This document shows positions 1 to 4,695 of a stretch of 8,842 nt of DNA, one piece after another. The first letter of the stretch is position 1, and every line of letters begins with the position of its first letter. Source of the stretch: Deltaproteobacteria bacterium (GTDB lineage: Bacteria; Desulfobacterota; Syntrophia; Syntrophales; Smithellaceae). The notes beneath the pieces were generated by a model, which saw only the letters and a list, made by a program, of their open reading frames with translations, was not told the DNA's origin and searched no databases. The stretch covers positions 1 to 8,842 of the forward strand of contig SBEK01000164.1 of NCBI GenBank assembly GCA_009668925.1. Reading direction: 5' to 3'. The translations under genes and the position numbers were made by a program.

Positions 1-2
1 AC

Positions 3-647
3 CGGGCGCCGGGACTGGGGCGCGGCAACTACGGTTTCATGCATATTAAGGATTTTCCCCGCGAGTTGTGGCAGGAGATGCGCCGGAATGCCCGCCAGGA
101 AGCGCAAAAGACCCTGCCGGCGGCCATCATCGCTTCCGACATCGATCCGAAAGCTGTGGAAGCGGCCCGCCACAATGCGCAGACGGCGGGCGTTGACCGC
201 CTGATCGAGTTCAAGGTCTGCTCCTTCGAAAAGACACCGACCCCGGGAGGCGCCGGCGTCATTGTCATGAATCCTCCCTACGGCGAGCGTCTGGAGGCTC
301 TAAAGATCAAAACGCGGGAGCCGGAGCAAAAGCACGAGCCCGCGCCGGGTCAGAGGGTCATCATCCGCAGGGCTGCGGATCGGGCCCGGCAAACCACAAC
401 AGGAACCGCCCGGCAGCGCCTGGAAGCGCTTTATGAAAAGTGCGGCGATTACTTCAAGAGCATCGGACGGGGCTACCACGGCTATATGTTTACGGGCAAT
501 CTGGAATTGATCAAAAAAGTGGGGCTGCGCACGAAAAGACGGCTCACCTTTTACAATGGAGAAATTGAATGCCGCCTGCTGGAATACGAACTCTATGCGG
601 GCAGTAAGAAACATACCGGCCAGGAACACGACCCCGCGGTTTCCTGA
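3..647 (+). CDS. rlmL: 23S rRNA guanine-N2 methyltransferase, RlmL/COG0116 family, C-terminal part (5' end outside window)
   Basis: This is the catalytic Rossmann-fold part of a class I SAM-dependent RNA methyltransferase that puts a methyl group on the exocyclic N2 of guanine in rRNA. The reading frame is open from position 3, so the ATG at 39 is an internal Met and not the start. APGLGR is visible before it. Seen motifs are ASDIDPKAVEAARHNA (nt 132-179; the acidic residues should bind the SAM ribose), the catalytic NPPYGERL (nt 270-293), FTGNLELIKKVGLR, and a closing NGEIECRLLEYELYAGS typical of COG0116 proteins. The N-terminal THUMP part would lie left of the window. One oddity is an Arg/Gln/Glu/Thr-rich insertion of roughly 36-43 residues between NPPYGERL and the LEALYEKCGDYFK helix, where relatives have only a few residues. 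It ends 29 nt before a convergent gene. The family call is firm; the exact target base is inferred. Confidence 0.88.
   Translation, partial: RAPGLGRGNYGFMHIKDFPRELWQEMRRNARQEAQKTLPAAIIASDIDPKAVEAARHNAQTAGVDRLIEFKVCSFEKTPTPGGAGVIVMNPPYGERLEALKIKTREPEQKHEPAPGQRVIIRRAADRARQTTTGTARQRLEALYEKCGDYFKSIGRGYHGYMFTGNLELIKKVGLRTKRRLTFYNGEIECRLLEYELYAGSKKHTGQEHDPAVS
303..413 (+). repeat. In-frame palindrome-containing insertion in the methyltransferase gene
   Basis: This stretch codes for about 37 low-complexity residues rich in Arg, Gln, Glu, Thr and Ala that do not fit the family pattern. It contains a perfect inverted repeat, ATCCGCAG (363-370), GG, CTGCGGAT (373-380), directly followed by the palindrome CGGGCCCG (381-388). 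The flanks are similar: positions 285-302 and 414-431 match at 13 of 18 bases and encode ERLEAL and QRLEAL, 129 nt (43 codons) apart. The frame is kept throughout. It could be a small palindromic element tolerated inside a protein, or simply an expanded loop. The flank similarity may be chance, because relatives naturally have ERL and LEALY-like segments there. Confidence 0.4.
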
Positions 648-664
648 ACGGTTGCGGCAGCCGT
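648..664. terminator. Hairpin between convergent genes, possible terminator
   Basis: ACGGTTG (648-654), loop CGG, CAGCCGT (658-664) forms a 7-bp stem with one G-T wobble. It begins at the last base of the methyltransferase TGA stop codon plus one. It sits in the 29-nt gap between two convergent genes and could serve either transcript. No T-run follows on either strand, so it is not a standard intrinsic terminator. Confidence 0.3.
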
Positions 665-676
665 GAATCCAAGCAT

Positions 677-985
677 CTATTCCCTTTTCTTCGCCTCTTT
701 CTTGCGGGCTTTAGCGGCACTCTTCAGCGCTTTCTTGTCGGGAGCATCTGAGGCGGCGGGAGGCGGCGGCTCCGGGGAAGAAACACCGGAGGACGACACG
801 GACGATTTCTCCCGCAGGACCGGCTGCTGCACCTCGGCACCGCGTCCGGCGCGATGGCGACGAACCCAGGCGATAAGGGCTTGGGCCAACATCCTGCCGA
901 ACTGGCCGATGAAGCCCGCAATGAGAACAAGCAATACCCATTTAAGAACCGACCAGCTGGCGATGTACGTCCATAAATCCGTCAT
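677..985 (-). CDS. Small single-span membrane protein with charged Lys/Glu-rich tail (hypothetical)
   Basis: A 102-residue protein of unknown function. The ATG at 985 is chosen because AGGTG (complement of 992-996) lies 6 nt upstream; a GTG at 994 is in frame but overlaps that site. Residues about 11-28 (WSVLKWVLLVLIAGFIGQ) form a hydrophobic membrane segment, followed by an Arg-rich stretch (VRRHRAGRG, 41-49) that should stay in the cytoplasm, a Ser/Pro-rich linker with PEPPPP (71-76), and a tail of repeated Lys, Ala and Glu ending KKEAKKRE. An N-terminal membrane anchor with a basic disordered cytoplasmic tail could bind nucleic acid or ribosomes, but that is only inference. The opposite strand is also open across this region (663-1106), but that product lacks a coherent domain pattern. 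I think I have seen similar short proteins in deltaproteobacteria, but cannot verify it. Confidence 0.62.
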   Translation of the reverse strand: MTDLWTYIASWSVLKWVLLVLIAGFIGQFGRMLAQALIAWVRRHRAGRGAEVQQPVLREKSSVSSSGVSSPEPPPPAASDAPDKKALKSAAKARKKEAKKRE

Positions 986-991
986 AGGAAA

Positions 992-996
992 CACCT
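992..996 (-). promoter_or_regulatory. Ribosome binding site that sets the start of the small membrane protein
   Basis: AGGTG on the minus strand, 6 nt before the ATG at 985. The in-frame GTG start at 994 overlaps it, which argues for the ATG. Confidence 0.5.
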
Positions 997-1246
997 ATAT
1001 CAATGCAGGAATCTCGACAACCCCTTTTCTTCTGCGATCGCTCTTGGAGCGTTTCATGCATGCTTTGTCACAGCGGCCGCAGGCGATGGCCCGGCGAATA
1101 ACCTGAAGGTCACACGCGCCGGGGAGATATCTTTTGATCCCTCGCCTCCGCCCGGGACAGGGATTTCTTGCTGTGCCCGAGACGGCAATAGTGTAAAGTC
1201 AAATACTGACACGCCACACGAGATAGCGTCCGCAGGGTTTTGAATT

Positions 1247-1276
1247 TTTATACAGGAAAAGCCGGGCCCCTGACAA
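1247..1276 (-). promoter_or_regulatory. Candidate sigma70 promoter, leftward
   Basis: On the minus strand, TTGTCA (complement of 1271-1276; 5 of 6 to TTGACA) is followed after 18 nt by TATAAA (complement of 1247-1252; 5 of 6 to TATAAT). It would drive the small membrane gene at 985 with a leader of roughly 250 nt, or a separate small RNA. Matches like this occur by chance in AT-richer intergenic DNA. Confidence 0.38.
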
Positions 1277-1360
1277 GGCCTATTATATACGGCGGCTTCC
1301 ATCTCAAACTCCCTGCAGCACGCGGCGGACAATCAAAGCCCGTCCGGGGCAACAGCGGGA

Positions 1361-1389
1361 TTGAATTCACCGGTCGGTCATGATAAAAA
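1361..1389 (+). promoter_or_regulatory. Weak candidate promoter for the ankyrin/hydrolase/caspase operon
   Basis: TTGAAT (1361-1366) and TAAAAA (1384-1389) are 17 nt apart, each 4 of 6 to the sigma70 consensus, about 45 nt before the ankyrin start. This is the best rightward candidate close to the operon, but it is weak. Confidence 0.22.
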
Positions 1390-1433
1390 CAAATCATCAG
1401 GGCAGTGCAAATCATTAGGGAGGCCCGGTATTC

Positions 1434-2525
1434 ATGCGCGGCGCAACCGATAAAATCTCAATGGTGATCATCATCTTGTGCCTGTGCGCCTGCTCGACGC
1501 TGCACATCAGGCAACCCGGCCGGCATACGGCGTCCGCGCAGGGAACGATACTGAGCGCGTTCTTTGAGGCGTCGCGAAAAGACGACGTCGCTTCCGTCAT
1601 GCGTCTGGTGGAAGAAAACAAGATGGACGTCAATGCGACGGATGCTTATCGGTGGACCGGTTTGATGTATGCGGTTCAGTATGGCCACGAAGGCCTGGCC
1701 GAATATTTTCTGATGAAGAAAGCGAATGTGAACCAGCGCGACAAAGACGGCGCGACGCCGCTGATGATCGCCGTCAATGAACGGCTCCCCGGCCTGGTTG
1801 ACCTTCTGCTCGCCTCCGGCGCCGATCCGGCCGCTCAGGACAAGCACGGATACACGGCGTTGATGTGGGGAATATACAACAAAAGCTGGGAAAGCATCCC
1901 GCTTTTACTCGCCGCGGGGAAAGGCATTGATCTGCAAAACGGCTTCGGTGAAACGGCGTTGCATCTGGCCCTCGACTATCGCATTTATGACGTGGCCACG
2001 CTGCTCATCAAGCGGAAAGCCGCTGTGGCGCTCAAAGATCAAAAAGGAAGAACGCCGCTGCATCTGGCCGCCCAGCAGGGTGACCAAACCAACGCGCAAT
2101 TGCTTATCGACCGCGGCGCACCGCTTGATGACCGGGATGCCCGGGGGGAAACACCGCTGATGAAAAGCATTCAAAGCCGCCAGTCGTCGATGGCCGCTTG
2201 CCTCGCCGCCAAACCTCAGGACGTCCATCTCGCCAACAGTCAGGGCCAGACGGCTCTGCATCTGGCCGCCGCGTACGACCTTCCGGACATCGTCGTCCTT
2301 CTCGTCCAGAAAAAAAGCCCGGTCAATCGTAAGGACAACGAAGGTTTTACACCGGTCATGCTCGCCGCCAAGTACGGGTCTGACAGCATGGTCGCCTTCC
2401 TTGTAGAGCACCGGGCGGATATCAAACTGAAAAATGCGGCGGGTAAAACCGCTCTCGATCTGGCCAGGCAAAGGAATCAGAAAAAAACCATAGAATATCT
2501 GGAAAGGTTGGATAGAGAGGAATGA
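1434..2525 (+). CDS. Ankyrin-repeat lipoprotein
   Basis: A 363-residue protein. The N-terminus is a lipoprotein signal with a hydrophobic run (VIIILCLCAC, 11-20) and lipobox LCAC, lipidation at Cys20. Ser at +2 favours the outer membrane, so the protein should face the periplasm. Residues about 40-72 form an N-capping repeat, then ankyrin repeats fill the chain. Their leading residues are near 73 and at Gly106, 139, 172, 205, 238, 271, 304 and 337, an exact 33-residue period with no indels. Canonical cores are visible (GRTPLHLAAQQGD at 205, GQTALHLAAAYDLPD at 271), while repeat 238 is worn (GETPLMKSIQS). Ankyrin arrays bind proteins and have no catalysis of their own. The start is supported by GGGAGG (1418-1423). 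The stop overlaps the start of the following alpha/beta-hydrolase lipoprotein gene in ATGA, so the two are likely made together; this protein may chaperone, recruit or inhibit that enzyme (inference). Confidence 0.92.
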   Translation: MRGATDKISMVIIILCLCACSTLHIRQPGRHTASAQGTILSAFFEASRKDDVASVMRLVEENKMDVNATDAYRWTGLMYAVQYGHEGLAEYFLMKKANVNQRDKDGATPLMIAVNERLPGLVDLLLASGADPAAQDKHGYTALMWGIYNKSWESIPLLLAAGKGIDLQNGFGETALHLALDYRIYDVATLLIKRKAAVALKDQKGRTPLHLAAQQGDQTNAQLLIDRGAPLDDRDARGETPLMKSIQSRQSSMAACLAAKPQDVHLANSQGQTALHLAAAYDLPDIVVLLVQKKSPVNRKDNEGFTPVMLAAKYGSDSMVAFLVEHRADIKLKNAAGKTALDLARQRNQKKTIEYLERLDREE

Positions 2526-3820
2526 GCAGACCGGCTCGATCTTCGTTTGTGTTGAAGCTCCTTTTACTGGCTTTCCTGCTCGCGCCGGCGCTGACCGGCT
2601 GCAGCTATCTCACCATTCCGGCAAAGGATGATGTCAGCTCGTGGCCGCTGATTCACAAGGGCAAGAACGATGCGCCGGTCTACAATTCGGCGGTGATTAA
2701 GGGACGGATTACCGGCGCGCCCAAAGACACGTCGACCATCATCGTCGCTCAGCCTGCGGCGGTCAACTGGGCTCTGACCGACTGGCTGGCCGTCCATCCG
2801 TCGGGGTCGTTCATGTTCTACCTGCCCCAGGGACGCTATCACCTTTACACCTTCACGGATTATAACCGTGACGGGACTTACCAGACCGACGAACTGTCGG
2901 GCGCCTACGGCTCATTTTCTTCTCCCGCGGAAATAGCGGCCCGCGAAAACGAGCTGGTAAACGGCATCGTGATCCCGGTCGAACGGCCCGCTGGGCGCGC
3001 CACGCTTCTTCCCGCGGATTCCGCCATCCCCAAAGCGGCGGATATCGTCCGGCAGATGACTCAAAACGGCCAGGTCCTGAAAATCTACCATGAATACTTT
3101 GCCGCGGAAAATGCTCAAACCGGATACTGGCGGCCGTCATCGTTTCTGAAAGCGCTCGGTGCGCACATTTATCTGACCGAAGAATACACCCCCCGAAAGA
3201 TTCCCGTCCTTTTCGTTCACGGAACGGAAGGAAGCCCGCATAACTGGATTTACCTCTATCTGCGGATGGACCGCAGCCGCTACCAGCCCTGGTTTTTCTA
3301 CTATCCTTCCGGCATTCGGCTGGGGCTGGCGGCCGCTCTCCTCAAAGAGGAACTCTCCGAGCTCCATCAAAAGTATCGGTTTCCGAAGATGGGCCTGGTG
3401 GCTCACAGCGTGGGCGGTCTGACCAGCCGGTCGTTTTTGACCCGGTTTGCCGGGGACAACGATCTTCATTTCATAAAATTGTTCATAACGTTTGCAACGC
3501 CCTGGAGCGGCTTCAGCGCCGCCGACGCCTCGCAGATCATTACGCACAAAAGCATCCCCGTCTGGATGGACCTCGGAACCCAGAGCCCTTTCATCAAAAC
3601 AACGCTGGCGGGCAAACTGCCGCCCGGTGTCCGGCACTATATTTTTTACGGAAATAACGACACGCTCTGCGGAAACAAGGCGCTCGATGACCGGGCCACG
3701 GCCGTCGCCGTCGAAGCGTTTGCCTTCGAAAGCGACCACACCTCCATTTTAAGCGACCGCAAAGCGTCTTTAAAGTTCAACGAAATTCTGAACAGGGAAT
3801 TGGGAAATTCAAAAAAATAG
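2522..3820 (+). CDS. Alpha/beta-hydrolase (lipase/esterase-like) lipoprotein
   Basis: A 432-residue lipoprotein. The signal peptide ends in lipobox LTGC (lipidated Cys27). Residues about 55-155 look like a beta-sandwich domain of the carboxypeptidase-regulatory type (SGSFMFYLPQGRYHLYTF), followed by a calcium-loop-like motif DYNRDGTYQTDE (113-124; D-x-N-x-D-G...D-E). The hydrolase domain starts near 226. FVHGTEGSPHNW (231-242) should form the oxyanion region. AHSVGG carries the nucleophile Ser296 in an A-x-S-x-G elbow, as in Bacillus-type lipases. GNNDTL suggests Asp380 and ESDHTS gives His406, which completes the triad. Likely substrates are lipids or other esters in the envelope; the true substrate is unknown. 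Its ATG overlaps the ankyrin gene stop by 4 nt, so translation is coupled. It ends 47 nt before the FAH gene. The fold is firm and the substrate open. Confidence 0.9.
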   Translation: MSRPARSSFVLKLLLLAFLLAPALTGCSYLTIPAKDDVSSWPLIHKGKNDAPVYNSAVIKGRITGAPKDTSTIIVAQPAAVNWALTDWLAVHPSGSFMFYLPQGRYHLYTFTDYNRDGTYQTDELSGAYGSFSSPAEIAARENELVNGIVIPVERPAGRATLLPADSAIPKAADIVRQMTQNGQVLKIYHEYFAAENAQTGYWRPSSFLKALGAHIYLTEEYTPRKIPVLFVHGTEGSPHNWIYLYLRMDRSRYQPWFFYYPSGIRLGLAAALLKEELSELHQKYRFPKMGLVAHSVGGLTSRSFLTRFAGDNDLHFIKLFITFATPWSGFSAADASQIITHKSIPVWMDLGTQSPFIKTTLAGKLPPGVRHYIFYGNNDTLCGNKALDDRATAVAVEAFAFESDHTSILSDRKASLKFNEILNRELGNSKK

Positions 3821-3867
3821 CCGGCGGCGCATAACTTCGGGCGCAAGCCGCAAGGAGGAAGCTTGGC

Positions 3868-4671
3868 ATGAAGATTATCCGTTTTCTTTCCAGTGGAGGA
3901 AGCGTCCTCTGGGGCGTGCCTGACCCGGATGAGCCCGGCCAGGCAAGCATCATCGAAGGCAATCTTTTTGAAACCTTCACGGTCCTGCCCCAAAGCGCAA
4001 AAATCAAATTTCTTCTGCCGCCGCTCACACCGCTAAACATTCTGGCGCTGGGCATCAATTATAAAAAGCATGGTGATGAAACGGCCATGTCCTATCCCGA
4101 AGTGCCGATCTTATTTATCAAGGCGACGTCCTGCCTCACGGGTCATGCCCGCCCAATCCTCCTTCCCGCCGTCGGACCGGACCGGGTGGATTATGAAGCG
4201 GAGCTGGCTTTGGTCATCGGCAAGCCGGTTAAAAACGTCGCACCGGAGAGGGCCCTGGAGCATGTCTTCGGTTACACGTGCGCCAACGACGTGAGCGCCC
4301 GCGACTGGCAATTCGACCGGCAGAAAGGACAGTGGGCCAGGGGAAAAAGTTTTGATACGTTCTGTCCGCTCGGACCCTGGATCGTTACGAAGGACGAAAT
4401 CGCCGATCCCAACGATCTGGGCATCCGCTGCCTGATCAACGGCCGGGTTGTTCAGGAGGCGCGGACCTCGGAAATGATTTTTAATATAGAGACAACGATC
4501 AGCAACCTGAGCCGGTCCATGACGCTTCTTCCCGGCACCGTCATCCTGACCGGTACGCCGGAAGGCGTCGGCTTCACCCGTCAGCCGCCGCTGTTTCTCA
4601 GGGAAGGAGACGAGGTCAGCGTTGAAATTGAAAAAATCGGAACCCTGACGAACAACGTTGTCAAAGAATAG
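3868..4671 (+). CDS. Fumarylacetoacetate hydrolase family protein (acylpyruvase / HHDD isomerase-like)
   Basis: A 267-residue enzyme of the FAH superfamily. These metal-dependent enzymes cleave or isomerise 2,4-dioxo or 2-hydroxy-dienoic acids in aromatic or amino-acid breakdown, or act as acylpyruvases or oxaloacetate decarboxylases. A short N-terminal domain (1-50) precedes the FAH fold. LGINYKKHGDE holds the likely catalytic His68, DYEAELALVIGKP the metal ligands Glu110 and Glu112, and CANDVSARDWQ the ligand Asp141. GKSFDTFCPLGPW and LTGTPEGVG are the usual active-site loops. There is no signal peptide, so it is cytosolic, unlike its lipoprotein neighbours. A strong ribosome site (AAGGAGGAA, 3852-3860) lies 7-8 nt before the ATG, so it is translated on its own account. 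The ligands look intact. The exact substrate cannot be told from sequence. Confidence 0.92.
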   Translation: MKIIRFLSSGGSVLWGVPDPDEPGQASIIEGNLFETFTVLPQSAKIKFLLPPLTPLNILALGINYKKHGDETAMSYPEVPILFIKATSCLTGHARPILLPAVGPDRVDYEAELALVIGKPVKNVAPERALEHVFGYTCANDVSARDWQFDRQKGQWARGKSFDTFCPLGPWIVTKDEIADPNDLGIRCLINGRVVQEARTSEMIFNIETTISNLSRSMTLLPGTVILTGTPEGVGFTRQPPLFLREGDEVSVEIEKIGTLTNNVVKE

Positions 4672-4682
4672 CCCATTCCAAT

Positions 4683-4693
4683 GGGAGGAGAGG
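4683..4693 (+). promoter_or_regulatory. Ribosome binding site that sets the WD40-caspase start
   Basis: GGGAGGAGAGG lies just before the ATG at 4696. The in-frame ATG at 4681 overlaps this purine run and has no site of its own, so 4696 is the start, which also gives a cleaner lipoprotein signal peptide. Confidence 0.75.
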
Positions 4694-4695
4694 AT

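Larger units (their letters stand above)
986..1433. other. Divergent intergenic region, no convincing gene
   Basis: About 448 nt separate the leftward small membrane gene from the rightward ankyrin-led operon. No convincing coding region was found. A minus-strand reading frame at 1054-1332 has no recognisable motif and no good ribosome site. What can be supported is a sigma70-like promoter pointing left (1247-1276), a weak one pointing right (1361-1389), and a short hairpin CGCTC-TTG-GAGCG (1039-1051). The leftward promoter would give the small membrane gene a leader of about 250 nt, enough room for a regulatory RNA, though no known riboswitch core was recognised. Confidence 0.6.

Noticed and set aside
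39..647. ATG at 39 as start of the methyltransferase
   Set aside because: The frame is open from position 3 and codes for the family segment APGLGR before it, so this is an internal Met of a gene cut by the window edge.
663..1106. Plus-strand frame of 147 codons opposite the small membrane protein
   Set aside because: No ribosome site and no coherent domain pattern; the minus-strand product has a clean membrane span, a charged tail and a ribosome site.
1054..1332. Minus-strand frame of 92 codons in the intergenic region
   Set aside because: No recognisable motif, odd mixed composition, no good ribosome site, and it would overlap the leftward promoter candidate.
986..1433. Search for a tRNA or known riboswitch in the divergent gap
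   Set aside because: No T-loop consensus (GTTCRANNC) in a cloverleaf setting and no recognisable riboswitch core on either strand by eye.
1905..2471. Long minus-strand frame opposite the ankyrin gene
   Set aside because: It is the antisense shadow of the regular ankyrin repeats; the repeated segments mirror the 33-residue period.
3137..3739. Long minus-strand frame opposite the hydrolase gene
   Set aside because: The plus strand carries an intact catalytic triad and lipobox; the antisense product shows no motif.
2522..3820. Reading the hydrolase and ankyrin pair as a type VI secretion lipase effector with its immunity protein
   Set aside because: There is no VgrG, PAAR, Hcp or adaptor gene in the window, and the hydrolase itself carries a lipoprotein signal, which a type VI effector would not need. 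Kept only as a general enzyme-partner idea.
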